Assembly (NCBI RefSeq): GCF_000307225.1
Contig: NZ_HE978617.1
Location: forward strand, 331,932 to 395,931
Length of the DNA stretch: 64,000 bases
DNA from: Anaerococcus vaginalis
Lineage (GTDB): Bacteria; Bacillota; Clostridia; Tissierellales; Peptoniphilaceae
Direction: 5' to 3'
Below the pieces are notes generated by a model that was not told where the DNA came from, searched no databases, and was given only the letters and a program-made list of their open reading frames with translations. Positions 17,761 to 28,600 of this stretch are shown here, piece by piece (the first letter of the stretch is position 1; each line of letters starts with the position of its first letter). The translations under genes were made by a program, and so were the position numbers.

Positions 17761-18637
17761 TTAATCCCTCCTCGTGTTCTTTTCTTATTTCTTTTAAACA
17801 TCTTGTTGTTATTTCATAAAGTATTTGTGTTCTTAGGGCTTTTGATGCTCTCCAAGAATCTCTTGGTGATAGTTCATCAAGGGCTTTTTTTGCAAAAACA
17901 TTTATATTATTATCTGTTAATTTTCTTCCTACTAAAGATTTTTCTGCTTCATAGGCTCTTACTGGAATAGCTGCTGCAACTCCGTATGCAACCCTTACTT
18001 CTTCTACATTTCCATCTTCATCAAATTTTACATTTGCTGATGCAGCTGAAGTTGCTATATCCATTGCATTTCTCATTGCATATTTAAAATAATGTCCGTA
18101 ATGATTTTCATAAGATTCTTTTTTGATTTTTATTGCTGTAACAATTTCAGTTTCTCTTATATCAACTGTTGCATATTTTATATAAAAATCTTTTACTGGA
18201 ACTTCCCTATAACCATTTTCGCCTTTTAATTCTATTATTGCATCATATGCCATAACTGTTGTACAAGAATCTGCTGATGGAGCTGCATTACAAATATTTC
18301 CACCTATTGTTGCTATATTTCTAAGTTGAGGCCCACCTGCTGTATCAACTGCTTCGCCCAAAGTTTTTAAGTGTTTTTGAATTATTTCATCATTTGTTAT
18401 ATGAGTAAAGCTTGTTAAAGATCCTATTCTAATTGTTCCATCTTCTTCCATGCTAACTCCCCTAAGCTCATCTATTAAATAAAGTGAAATAAGCTCAAGT
18501 CCTGCCATTTTTCCTTCTCTAATTTTGACTAAAACATCAGAACCACCAGCTATATATCTTGCTTCAGGATGTTCTTTTTTTAATTTTATCGCCTCGTCAA
18601 CTGTATAGGCTTCATAAATTCTTTTTACATCATACAT
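17753..18637 (-). CDS. xdhB: Xanthine dehydrogenase FAD-binding subunit
   Basis: 294-residue FAD subunit (CO-dehydrogenase-flavoprotein type). Flavin-binding motifs are ARYIAGGSDVLVKIREG (about residues 26-42) and TIGGNICNAAPSADS (about 109-123). It passes electrons from the 2Fe-2S subunit to the acceptor (NAD or another carrier, not determinable). It lies 12 bases after xdhA and overlaps xdhC by 8 bases; the order xdhA-xdhB-xdhC is that of E. coli. Length equals E. coli XdhB (292). Confidence 0.93.
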   Translation of the reverse strand: MYDVKRIYEAYTVDEAIKLKKEHPEARYIAGGSDVLVKIREGKMAGLELISLYLIDELRGVSMEEDGTIRIGSLTSFTHITNDEIIQKHLKTLGEAVDTAGGPQLRNIATIGGNICNAAPSADSCTTVMAYDAIIELKGENGYREVPVKDFYIKYATVDIRETEIVTAIKIKKESYENHYGHYFKYAMRNAMDIATSAASANVKFDEDGNVEEVRVAYGVAAAIPVRAYEAEKSLVGRKLTDNNINVFAKKALDELSPRDSWRASKALRTQILYEITTRCLKEIRKEHEEGLNA

Positions 18638-18649
18638 AATTTTTCTCCT

Positions 18650-20965
18650 TTAAGCATCGTATTCCATGTCTTTTTCATAGTCATTTTCTATTAGTCCAGC
18701 TTCTTTGAAAAGTGGGAACAAAACGTGTGGTGTCATTGGACATTTATTTGCTCCTACTCCTGTTGCATTTAAAATTGCATTTCTTATTGCTGGAGCTGGA
18801 GAACATGTTGGTGGTTCACCAAGTGATTTTGTATTAAATGGTGAAACTGGTGAAGGATTTTCTATAAAATAAACTTCAAAATGTGGGTGATCCATTGTAG
18901 TTGATAATTTATAATCTAAAAGGTTGTCGTTTAAAATTTTTCCTTTTTCATTATACTTTAATTCTTCTGAAAGAGCATAACCTACTGCCATACTCATTCC
19001 TCCATGAGCTTGAGCTTCTGCTAGTCTTGGATTTATAAGTTTTCCACAATCGTGAACATTTACAAGTCTTAATATTTTAACTTTTCCAAGGGCGATATCA
19101 ACTTCAACTTCTGCAAATGAACAACCAAATGAATAAGCATTATTTCTTATTGTATAAGTTTCTTCTGCAGAAATATGTTCACTATCACGAGTATCATACA
19201 AGGCTTCTGTTGCAAGTTCTCCCAAAGTCATAAGTGGTTTTTTATCTACTTTTCTAATTATTACACTATCTACAAGATCAAGGTTATGTGGAGTATATTC
19301 CAAAATTTTTCTTGCCCTATCTAATATTTTTTCTTTAAATACTCTAGCTGTATTTGTGATAGAAAAACTTGATACAAAAGTTTGTCTTGAAGCATAAGCC
19401 CCTAAACCAAATGGTGTTACATCTGTATCTTGAGTTGAAACTATATGAACATCTTCCATCTTTACACCAATGGCATCTGCTGCCATTTGTGAAAATGCTG
19501 TATCTCCACCTTGACCGATTTCAGTTTCTCCAAGTTGTAATTGCACTGAACCATCTTGATTTAAAACCATTCTACAAGAAGATGATTCTAGTGAAATTGG
19601 ATAAACTGCTGTGTTATACCAAAATGTTGCAAGTCCAATTCCTCTTCTTATATTTCCTGTTTGATTTTTATATTCTTCTTTCTTTTTATCATAATCAATT
19701 GCTTTTCTTCCAACAGAAATTGCTTCTCTAAATGAGTCATAATAATTTTCATTTCTTGAAAATCCATCTACATATCCTTTTGGCATTATATTTTGCATTC
19801 TTAATTCCAATGGATCCATATTTAAAACTCTTGCTACATCATCAAGATGAGATTCAAAAGCAAACATAGTTTGTGGTATTCCATATCCTCTCATAGCACC
19901 AGCTGTTGGAAGATTTGTATAAACTGTATAGCCATCAGCTTGAGTATTATCACAAGGATATAATTGGTGGAAACAATTTGTTCCCTTGGCAGCTATCGAA
20001 TGACCGTGAGATGCATAAGCACCATTGTTGGAAAATAATTCTAATTTTCTTGCAGCAAAAGTTCCATCTTTTCTTACATAAGAAATAACATGAAGTTTTT
20101 GTGAGTGTCTTGTTCTTGTTGAAACAAAAGTTTCTTCTCTTGCAGTGTCAAGTTTTACAGGATGACCTCCAACTTGAGTTGTAAGATAAGCTGCTAACGG
20201 TTCATACAAGGCATCTTGTTTGTTACCAAATCCTCCGCCTATATATGGTTTTACAACTCTAATTTTTCCCCAACCAATTCCTAAAGCTTGACCACAAACA
20301 CGTCTTACTATATGAGGGATTTGAGTTGAAGCTATAACAACAATTTTTCCTTGTTCTTCATAAGCACAAGCAATTCCATTTTCAATATGAGAATGTTGAA
20401 CGATTGGCGTTTCATACCAGCCTTCAACTTTTATAAGACCTTCTTCTTTTATTGCCTCATCATAATTTCCCCTGTGATTTTTGGTATGACCCAAAACATT
20501 ATCAGGTCTTTCTTCATGAATTGGTCTATATCCTTTTGTCATTGATTCAATAGGATCTAAAACAACTTCATATTCCTCATATTCAACTTCAATTAATTTT
20601 ACAGCCTGACTTGCTGCAACTTCATTTTCAGCAATAACAACAGCTACATCATCACCATAATATCTAACATGCTCATTTAATAATCTTCTATCAGCAATGT
20701 CTTGGTGAGTTTTATCAGTTGACCAAGGGTGACCTGCTGTTGGGAAAGTATGTTTTGGAACATCGAAACAAGTAATAATTTTAATTACTCCTTCAACTTC
20801 TTCAGCTTTTTTTGTATCTATTGAGATAACCTTTCCATGACCGATTGTAGAATGTAAAATTTTTGCTACATAAGCTCCATTCATTATAAGATCTTCTGTA
20901 TATTTAGCTTTTCCAGTAACCTTATCTTGAGCATCTACTCTCTTAACACTTTTTCCTACATACAT
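18650..20965 (-). CDS. xdhA: Xanthine dehydrogenase molybdenum subunit
   Basis: 771-residue molybdopterin-binding large subunit. Seen motifs: KVTGKAKYTEDL at the N-terminal hammerhead domain, PYIGGGFGNKQD (about residue 240), PTAGAMRGYG (about 350), GETEIGQGGDT (about 500) and TKSLGEPPTCSPAPA with the conserved catalytic glutamate (about 717). First gene of xdhA-xdhB-xdhC-hyuA-xdh, led by AGGAGG and an upstream palindrome that may be an operator. Likely xanthine hydroxylation to urate or a reductive variant. It probably carries a labile selenium ligand, because the surrounding accessory genes belong to the SDMH set; no selenocysteine codon is involved. Confidence 0.93.
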   Translation of the reverse strand: MYVGKSVKRVDAQDKVTGKAKYTEDLIMNGAYVAKILHSTIGHGKVISIDTKKAEEVEGVIKIITCFDVPKHTFPTAGHPWSTDKTHQDIADRRLLNEHVRYYGDDVAVVIAENEVAASQAVKLIEVEYEEYEVVLDPIESMTKGYRPIHEERPDNVLGHTKNHRGNYDEAIKEEGLIKVEGWYETPIVQHSHIENGIACAYEEQGKIVVIASTQIPHIVRRVCGQALGIGWGKIRVVKPYIGGGFGNKQDALYEPLAAYLTTQVGGHPVKLDTAREETFVSTRTRHSQKLHVISYVRKDGTFAARKLELFSNNGAYASHGHSIAAKGTNCFHQLYPCDNTQADGYTVYTNLPTAGAMRGYGIPQTMFAFESHLDDVARVLNMDPLELRMQNIMPKGYVDGFSRNENYYDSFREAISVGRKAIDYDKKKEEYKNQTGNIRRGIGLATFWYNTAVYPISLESSSCRMVLNQDGSVQLQLGETEIGQGGDTAFSQMAADAIGVKMEDVHIVSTQDTDVTPFGLGAYASRQTFVSSFSITNTARVFKEKILDRARKILEYTPHNLDLVDSVIIRKVDKKPLMTLGELATEALYDTRDSEHISAEETYTIRNNAYSFGCSFAEVEVDIALGKVKILRLVNVHDCGKLINPRLAEAQAHGGMSMAVGYALSEELKYNEKGKILNDNLLDYKLSTTMDHPHFEVYFIENPSPVSPFNTKSLGEPPTCSPAPAIRNAILNATGVGANKCPMTPHVLFPLFKEAGLIENDYEKDMEYDA

Positions 20966-20976
20966 TTTAACCTCCT

Positions 20977-20996
20977 AAGATGTTTTAAAGCATCTT
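20977..20996. promoter_or_regulatory. 20-bp palindrome at the xdhA ribosome site
   Basis: AAGATGTTTT followed by AAAGCATCTT forms a palindrome with a single G/T mismatch pair, ending immediately before the AGGAGG ribosome site of xdhA. It lies between the AT-rich promoter region (about 21010-21060) and the start codon. That is the position expected for an operator or a translation-blocking hairpin. I see no second copy in the window and no linked regulator. Confidence 0.45.
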
Positions 20997-21167
20997 TTTA
21001 TATGTACATTTCTCCTTACAATTGTATATTGTATATAATATATTACCATAAAAGACTAATCGTTTTCAAGGTTTTTAAAGTTTTTTTCACAAAGTTTTTA
21101 AAAAAAATTTTATTTATTTATTTTTCAATTTTTATTTTTTTGATTTATTATTCATTTCAAAAAAAAT

Positions 21168-21286
21168 AAAGCTTAAAATCTTCATTTTCAAAGAAAAAAT
21201 AGTGAATTTTATTTGAAATAAATTTAAAATAATTCTCTTAAATAAATCAATAAAAATTCTATATTTTTTTGAAGATTTTAAGCTTT
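21168..21286 (-). terminator. Long-range inverted repeat after the NCS2 permease gene
   Basis: Seventeen bases AAAGCTTAAAATCTTCA (21168-21184) are repeated exactly in inverse orientation at 21270-21286, separated by 85 A/T-rich bases. Read on the minus strand it begins just past the permease stop and ends in a T-rich run, so it probably ends that transcript. The 17-bp arms with such a long loop are unusual for a simple terminator. Confidence 0.6.
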
Positions 21287-21290
21287 TTTT

Positions 21291-22695
21291 TTATTCTTCT
21301 TCTAATTCTTTCATTTCTAAATTTGCTAAAGAATCTTCTTTAGCCCTATCTTCTTCTTTTTCTGGAATAATTAAATTCATTAAAACTGCAGAAATTGCTG
21401 CAAGTACAACTGGTGATGATCCGATTGCTACTGTTAATTCTTCTGGCATAAAGAAAACGCCAGCATTTTGTGCGCTTGCAACTACTGTAGTAAATCCAAC
21501 TCCAAGTGCTACTGAAACTCCAACTATTGATGTATTTCTTCCACTTAGAGGTTGACTTGTGATCATTCTAATTCCATTCATAGTAATTGCTGCAAAAACT
21601 GAAAGTGTTGCTCCTCCCAAAACTGGATAAGGAATTGTTGTAAGTATTGATGATAATTTTGGAACAAGCCCTGATACCAAAATAATTAATGATGCAAGTG
21701 TAAATACTTTTTTATTTACTACCTTATTTATTGAAACTATTCCTGCATTTTGTGAAAATGTAGCTGTTGGAAGGCAACCAAAAGCTGCTCCGATTACATT
21801 TGCAACCCCATATCCAACAATTCCTCCCCTTAATTCTTTTGGAGTAGGAATCCTATCCATACCACCTACTGTTGTGGAAGTCATATCTCCAATTCCTTCT
21901 ATTGCTGTTACTATAAAAATTATTGTTATTGAAATTATAGCTGATGGCTCAAAAGATATTCCAAAATGAAATGGTTCTACTACAGAAATCCAGCCTGCTT
22001 CTTTTACCGGAGAAAAATCTACCATTCCAAAAAACATTGATATTATGAATCCAATAATCATAGCAAATAATACATTTGCAAGTTTAAGCATTCCCTTTCC
22101 AAAATGTGTAAATCCAAGTCCTAATATTAAAGTTATTCCTCCGACTAACCAATTTTGCCAAGCTCCCCAGCCAGCAACTTCTACGCTTCCTGCTCCTCCC
22201 ATATAATTCATAGCTACAGGATAAAGTGAAAGTCCTATTACTAAAACTACTGTTCCGGAAACAAGTGGTGGGAAAAGTGGCATTATATATTTTAATCCTA
22301 GTCCAAAAAGTATTGAACAAATTCCTCCAACAATTTGAGCTCCCAAAACTATGGCAACGATTTCTATAGGACTCTTTGCTTGAAATTGACTAGCAAGTGC
22401 AATCATAGTTGGTACATAGGCAAATGAAACTCCAAATATCATTGGAAGCCTTGATCCTACAATTTTAATTGGATAAATCATCAATAAAGTTGTAAGTGCA
22501 GATCCTATTAGCGCTATTTGAATTAAAATCATTGTATCTTTTGGTGAAAGACCACTTGCTCCTGCAAGCATTATTGGTGGTGTAATACAACTTGCAATCA
22601 TTGCCACAACGTGCTGAAAGGCAAGTGGCAACGCCTCTTTTGTAGTTACCTCTCCGTCGAAACTAAAAAGTCCGCTAAATTTTTTTCTTTTTCCA
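21291..22695 (-). CDS. NCS2 uracil-xanthine permease, N-terminal frameshift
   Basis: Purine or xanthine uptake protein of the nucleobase-cation symporter 2 family with about 12-14 membrane segments. The QHVVAMIASCITPP start region, the QNAGIVS motif (about residue 311 of the open part) and GGATLSVFAAITM are typical. The open frame begins at TTG 22631 and lacks about 22 residues. From ATG 22695, led by AAGGA, the sequence reads MEKEK and then moves out of frame in the T7 tract at 22680-22686. Restoring one A gives FSGLFSFDGEVTTKEA, the expected amphipathic leader of this family, joined exactly to PLAFQHV. It is separated from the second permease by a terminator. Likely imports the substrate of the neighbouring xanthine dehydrogenases. 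Confidence 0.9.
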
Positions 22696-22736
22696 TAATT
22701 TTTCCTTTTCTTTTACTTTTAGTATCTTTTAAGTTG

Positions 22737-22771
22737 AGAAAGGAGTCGCAAAACTTATACAACTCCTTTCT
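22737..22771 (-). terminator. Terminator between the two purine permease genes
   Basis: AGAAAGGAGT and ACTCCTTTCT (22737-22746 and 22762-22771) form a perfect 10-bp stem with a 15-base loop downstream of the second permease on the minus strand. The following T-run is weak, so it may be a partial terminator that lowers expression of the next gene. Confidence 0.6.
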
Positions 22772-22802
22772 ATAATTTTTATTTTAAATTTAAAAAATTT
22801 TT

Positions 22803-24173
22803 TTATTTATCATCCATAGCTTTTCTTTCGGCTTCTTCTTCAGCTATAGTCTTCTTTGGCATTATTATATTTAATAAAAATACTACTAAGGTTGCCAAAA
22901 CTACTGGAGATGATGTAAATACCATTTTAAACCATTCTGGGAAATGTGCTAAAGCTTGATCTCCCAATTGAACAATTCCCATTCCAAGAGCTATTCCAAG
23001 CCCTACTATTGTTACATTCCTTGAACTCATTTCATCTGACATTATTAATTTCATACCACTCATTGTGATTTGTGCGAAAACTGTAATTGTTGCTCCACCT
23101 ATAACTGCTTGTGGAACTGATAGCATTAAAGCACCAAATTTTGGAATAAATCCTGCCACAAGAATCAATGCTGCTGTAATCGCAAAAACTTTTCTTGCAA
23201 CAACTTTTGTTAGTGAAACTATTCCTACGTTTTGGCTATATGTAGCTGTTGGCATTCCACCTATCAAAGCTCCTATAACTGATGCAAGTCCATTTGCTTT
23301 TATTCCACCTTCAAGCTCATCTGCTGTTGGAACTCTGTTTAATCCTCCAGCTGTTGTAGAAGATAAATCTCCAACTGCTTGGATAGAGTTTACAACAAAC
23401 ATAACTGACATTGTAATAACTGCGTCAACTGGGAAAGTTAATTTAAAAGGCATAACTCTTGGTAGAGTCAACCAAGCTGCTTGTTTTACTCCTTCAAAAT
23501 GTACTATTCCGCAAAAGATTGATGCAATATAACCAACACCTATTCCTATAAGAATGGCTGCAAGTTTCAATATTCCTTTTCCAAACATATTACAACAAAG
23601 TGTAACTGCTAAAGTTAAAAATGCAATTGCCCAAAAAACTAATTCACCTTGTCTAGGATTTCCTTTTCCACCTGCCATATAATTTAATGCAACTGAATAA
23701 AGAGAAAGTCCTATGGTCAAAACTACTGTTCCTGAAACCATTGGTGGAAAATATTTATAAATTCTTTTTATGTTCATTCCTACAATAAAAGCAACTACAC
23801 CACCAACTAATTGAGATCCGTATACTGCTCCAATCCCATATTTTATTCCAATTGATGTTAAAACTGGAATGTAGGCAAAACTTATTCCCATAATTACTGG
23901 AAGTTTTGCTCCAACTTTAAATACTGGATACAATTGTAAAAAAGTAGCTATTGCTGCTACGAACATTCCTGCTTGAATTAAATAAACTGCATCTTTAGCT
24001 GATAAAGCAAATTCAGTATTAGCTAATTGTCCAGTAAGAACTATTGCTGGAAGAGTATTTCCTACAATCATTGCCAACAAGTGTTGAAGAGCAATTGGAA
24101 AACTTCTTTTAAAATCGGGATTTCCATCAATATCAAACAAGGATGTGCTTTTGTTTTTTTCTTCGTTTTTCAT
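22803..24173 (-). CDS. NCS2 uracil-xanthine permease
   Basis: Second purine/xanthine symporter, 456 residues from ATG 24173. Typical features: SLFDIDGNPDF leader, ALQHLLAMIVGNTLP in the first membrane segment, repeated hydrophobic spans, GGMPTATYSQNVGIVS (NCS2 substrate-site loop with Q and N) and GGATITVFAQITM. GGAGATGA lies just upstream of ATG 24173; an alternative ATG at 24200 in the same frame has a weaker GAGG. The first permease follows after a terminator. Two permeases next to two xanthine dehydrogenases suggest uptake of more than one purine, but specificity is not readable. Confidence 0.9.
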   Translation of the reverse strand: MKNEEKNKSTSLFDIDGNPDFKRSFPIALQHLLAMIVGNTLPAIVLTGQLANTEFALSAKDAVYLIQAGMFVAAIATFLQLYPVFKVGAKLPVIMGISFAYIPVLTSIGIKYGIGAVYGSQLVGGVVAFIVGMNIKRIYKYFPPMVSGTVVLTIGLSLYSVALNYMAGGKGNPRQGELVFWAIAFLTLAVTLCCNMFGKGILKLAAILIGIGVGYIASIFCGIVHFEGVKQAAWLTLPRVMPFKLTFPVDAVITMSVMFVVNSIQAVGDLSSTTAGGLNRVPTADELEGGIKANGLASVIGALIGGMPTATYSQNVGIVSLTKVVARKVFAITAALILVAGFIPKFGALMLSVPQAVIGGATITVFAQITMSGMKLIMSDEMSSRNVTIVGLGIALGMGIVQLGDQALAHFPEWFKMVFTSSPVVLATLVVFLLNIIMPKKTIAEEEAERKAMDDK

Positions 24174-24324
24174 TTCATCTCCTTTTGTTTTTTTTGGCAT
24201 TATAATACCTCTTGATAAATCTTTAAGCTTATCGCAATAATATATTTTGTTATAATTTAAACAAATAATGTCATAAGAATTTTACCAATTTTATAAAATA
24301 ATTTCAATAATTTAATATATATTT

Positions 24325-24360
24325 TTATTAAGCTAGTTTAAGAATAAACTAGCTTAATAA
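24325..24360. terminator. Perfect 16-bp hairpin downstream of ssnA
   Basis: TTATTAAGCTAGTTTA (24325-24340) is followed by a 4-base loop and its exact complement (24345-24360), four bases past the ssnA stop on the minus strand. The T-run on the minus side is poor; on the plus side five T residues follow. I call it a transcript-end hairpin. Confidence 0.65.
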
Positions 24361-24364
24361 ATTT

Positions 24365-25687
24365 TTAAAGATTTTTCCAAATTTTTGCAGCTCTTTGTCT
24401 TGAATCTGCATGGATTTTTGCTTGGTCAACTGTTGTTATGATCTTATCTTTCATAACAAATTTTCCATTTATAATTGTATCATTTACAAGTCTTCCTGTT
24501 AGACCAAATAAACTATGTCCACCCCAATTATCTTTATTTATTGGTGTATATGGATCGTAATTAAAAGTAATTAAGTCTGCGTAAGCTCCCTTTTTAATTC
24601 TTCCTACTTCATTATTTAAGAAATGAGAAACTATATCAGGGTTATTTTTAAATTGCATTTCTAAAGTTTCTCCAAAACCTTTTGTAGGATCTTGGGTATT
24701 ATGAGCTTGTACTATGTTTGCAACTTTCATTGATTCAAACATATCATTTGTATAAGCATCTGTTCCAAGTCCAACTTTTAATCCTTTTTCAAAAAATCTA
24801 TTTACTGGAGGAACTCCTACTGCATTGTTCATATTTGATTCTGGGTTAAAGATTACTGGAGTATTATTTTTCTTTAATATATCCATTTCTCTTCCATTTA
24901 TATGGACACAATGGATAGCAAGTGTATTTTCGTTTATTATGCCAAAATCGTTTAATCTTTCTACTATTCTTTTGCCATATTTTCTTTGGCAATCCCATTG
25001 GTCTTCGATTCCTTCTGCTATGTGAACGTGGAAACCATTATAAACTCCATCCATTGCATCAAGAGCTTTTTCTAATGATTCATCTGAAAGGGTAAATGAT
25101 GCGTGAAGGCCAAATAATCCTCTTAGCATATCATCATTTTCTTTTTGAGAATATTTAATCCAATCTACGTTTTCTTTTATTTCCCTATCTCTAATTTCAG
25201 CTCCATCACGATCTGATAGTTCGTAGCAAAGATTTGTTCTTATTCCTACTTCTTTTGCAGCTTCTGCCAATGTAAAAAGTGAATTTTCTACAGAGTTTGG
25301 TCCTGAATGGTGGTCAATTACTGTTGTAACTCCATTTGCTATTGACTCCATATAGGTTGTCAATGCATTTAATCTTACATCTTCTGTTGTTAGTTCTCTA
25401 TCAAGAGCCCACCATAAATTTTCTAAAACATTAAAGAAATTGTCTGTTGGTTTTGAAACTGCCATTCCTCTTGCATAGGCTGAATAAATGTGTGAGTGAG
25501 CACATATCATTCCTGGCATAAGAAGTTTTCCTTTTAGGTCTATTACTTCTTCATCAGGATATTTTTTTAAAATATCCTGATTTTCTCCAACATCTTCTAT
25601 TAATTTGTCCTTGATAAAAACTGCTCCATTTTCATAAAAATTATTGTTTTCATCGTTAGTAATTATTAGGCAATTTGATAATATCAT
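24365..25687 (-). CDS. ssnA: Putative aminohydrolase SsnA
   Basis: 440-residue metal-dependent amidohydrolase of the SsnA family (TIGR03314), a member of the chlorohydrolase/guanine-deaminase superfamily found in selenium-linked purine clusters. Metal ligands are visible in CAHSHIYSAYARG (about residues 62-74), HVHIAEG (about 222), AIHCVH (about 258) and LGTDAYTND (about 312). A deaminase role on a purine such as guanine is plausible, because the neighbouring dehydrogenases take xanthine, but is not proven. It starts 9 bases after ygfK and is co-transcribed with it, the order seen in E. coli (ygfK-ssnA). Confidence 0.92.
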   Translation of the reverse strand: MILSNCLIITNDENNNFYENGAVFIKDKLIEDVGENQDILKKYPDEEVIDLKGKLLMPGMICAHSHIYSAYARGMAVSKPTDNFFNVLENLWWALDRELTTEDVRLNALTTYMESIANGVTTVIDHHSGPNSVENSLFTLAEAAKEVGIRTNLCYELSDRDGAEIRDREIKENVDWIKYSQKENDDMLRGLFGLHASFTLSDESLEKALDAMDGVYNGFHVHIAEGIEDQWDCQRKYGKRIVERLNDFGIINENTLAIHCVHINGREMDILKKNNTPVIFNPESNMNNAVGVPPVNRFFEKGLKVGLGTDAYTNDMFESMKVANIVQAHNTQDPTKGFGETLEMQFKNNPDIVSHFLNNEVGRIKKGAYADLITFNYDPYTPINKDNWGGHSLFGLTGRLVNDTIINGKFVMKDKIITTVDQAKIHADSRQRAAKIWKNL

Positions 25688-25696
25688 CTTATCTCC

Positions 25697-28600
25697 TTAT
25701 GCGTTTAAAATTTCTGTTGGCTTTACATAATAAGCATAGTTTTGTTCAATTGCTTTTATTAATTTCGCCATATTTTCTGACAAATCATTTAAGTTTTCTA
25801 CTTCTATTACTTTTCCATTTTCAAGTCTTACTATATATTTATCACCATCTTTCAAGAAACCTGTATTTGTTGAATCATCAAAGTCTTCTTTTGTCCAAAA
25901 TACTGTAAGTTTATCCTTATATGGACGACCTGAGTGTGGGCAATAGAATCCACAGTTTCCGCATTCATTGCACATTCCATCTAAGTGGATTATTTGGTGA
26001 AGATTGTTAAATCCATCAACTTTTATAGCTACATTTGCTCTGTTTGGACAAACTTCTGTACACATTTCACAGATTTGATCACATTTTATACATCTGTAAC
26101 CTTCATTTTTATTGTCGATTTTTTCTTGTAGTATTCCTCTTTTTTCGTAAATTATTTCATTGTCTTCTTTTACTTCAAATTTTTCAAAATCATTTTCTAA
26201 ATTTTCTTTTGATAGAATATCAAGACAAACTGCTTTTGCTTCGCCCATTGCTTTTACAATAGTGCTCGCTCCAGCTCTACAATCTCCAATTACATAAACA
26301 TTATCTATATTTGTTTCGTAATTTTCTGTAGTTTTTACCCTGCCCCAGTCATCAAGATTTATATTATTTTCTTTGAAGGCACTTGTATTAACTCTTGCTC
26401 CTGTTGCACCAATTACTGTATCAAATTCAAGATCAAATTTTTCTCCTGTTGAAATTATTGATTTTCTTCCAGATTCATCAAATTCTCCAAGTTTCATTTT
26501 TTCACATTTTAAAACTTTTCCATCATAAGAATATGGAGCAACTAATTCATAAATCTTGTGTCCTTCTTCTTTTACTTCATTTACTTCTTCTTGAGTTGCT
26601 GGCATGTAGGCTTCTGTTCTTCTGTAAACTAAAGCTACGCTTTCAACTCCATCAAGTCTTGCTGCAGTTCTTGTACAATCCATAGCTACATCTCCTGCAC
26701 CTACAACTGCAACTTTTTTGCCTACATTTGCTTTTCCATTCATTCTTACATCCCATAAGAAATCTAAGGCATCAATAACATTTTCGCTTCCTTCTTTTAC
26801 TGGAGATCTTCCCTTCTCCCAAGCTCCTGTGGCAGCAATTATATAATCATAATCTTTTTTCAATTCTTCGTAAGATTCTTTTACTTCAGAATCAAAAACA
26901 AATTTCACGCCTTGTTTTACAGCGATTTGGTAATCTCTTTCGATTTGGTCATCAGATATTCTGAATTTTGGAATAACGTGGCTTACTATTCCATAAGGTT
27001 TAGATAATTTTTCTCTTACTGTAACATCTATTCCATTTCTTCTTAAATATGATGCTACTGCAACTCCAGCAGGACCTGCTCCTATAACAAGAACTTTTTT
27101 ATCTGATTTTATTTTTGTTTCTTTAATATTTTTCAAATAATTTTCTTGAGCTTCGTTTGCTGCAATTAGTTTCATATCTCTAATTTGAAGGCTCTTTTCG
27201 TAATCAACCCTTGTACAATGAGCTTGACAATGGTGAGCACAAAGTTGTCCAAGAATTGTTGGAGCTGTATTATCCATAGCAATAACTTCGATTGCTTTGT
27301 CATATTCTCCATCAGCAACTAATTTTAAATATTCAGGAATTTGTTGTTCAATTGGGCAACCTCCATCTTTACAAGGAGCCTTGTAGCAATCTGTAAGTGG
27401 GAGAGTTGAATTTGTTTTTCTTGATCCAACTTTTTCTCTATATAATTTATTATTAACCCACTCGCTTATTATTTTATCTCTAAGTTTTACAGTTTTTTCT
27501 ACATCAACATCGTGAAGTTTATCACTTAATATATCTTCAGTTTCTTTTGCCAATTGGTTAAATCTTAAATATCCACCTGGTTTAAGAATTGTTGTAGCAA
27601 CTGTAATTGGTTGACCTAAAGCTTCAAAAATTTCTTTAATATTTCTAGCATCAGCACCACCAGAATATGACATTGGAAGTTTTCCATCAAATTTTTCTGA
27701 AAGCATAGCTGCCATAGAAATAGTTAATGGAAGAAGAGCTCTTCCTGACATATACATTTCTTCTGCAGGAAGTTCATTTCTTTTTACATCAACTGGGAAA
27801 GTATTTGTAAGTTTTACACCAAAGGCAAGATCATTTTTCTTTGCAAGATTTAATAATCTTTCAATCATAACAACTGCATCTTCGTATTGAAGGTCGTCTT
27901 TGAAATGGAAATCTGTAAAAGAAATATAATCAAATCCCATATCATCAAGAGTTTTTCTTGCATATTCATAACCTAACATTGTTGGGTTACATTTTATAAA
28001 TGTAGATATTTTCTTTTCATCCAAAAGATAAGATGCAATTTTTTCGATTTCTTCTGCAGGACAGCCGTGAAGGGTTGAAAGTGTTATAGAATCACAAATA
28101 TTTGTGCTAATATTTTCTATGTCTTCTTTATTGAAGTTTGAAAATTTATCAATATTTTCTTCAAGATAAGATTTACATTCTTTAAATACATCAGTATCTT
28201 TAGCATTTCTTAAATTTTCAATGTATGTATCAACTTTTTCAGATTTTATTCCTTCAAGATCATAACCTACTGACATATTGTAGGCAAAATCTTTTTTGTC
28301 AGAAATATTTAATTCTTTTGCCAAAGCGATAATTGCAAAATATGCTTTTACATATTCATTGTAAGCTTCTTTTACTGTAAGCTCTGTTGACCATTCACAG
28401 TTATAACACTCATCTTCTGAGTTTATACAAGGTTTTGCAACAGCTTTTTGTATATCTTCCCCGTCAAGTTTTTGAACTGTTTTTAACTCAATAAATCTTG
28501 CTCCTGCCAGATATGAAGCAATAATATTTTGTGCAAGTTGAGATTGAGGACCTGCTGCAGGACCAACTGCTGATGAAATCTCATCGCCAAAAACTGTCTT

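Noticed and set aside
23065-23532. 155-residue plus-strand frame opposite the second purine permease
   Set aside because: Antisense to a well-supported membrane protein gene; composition reflects the complementary codons.
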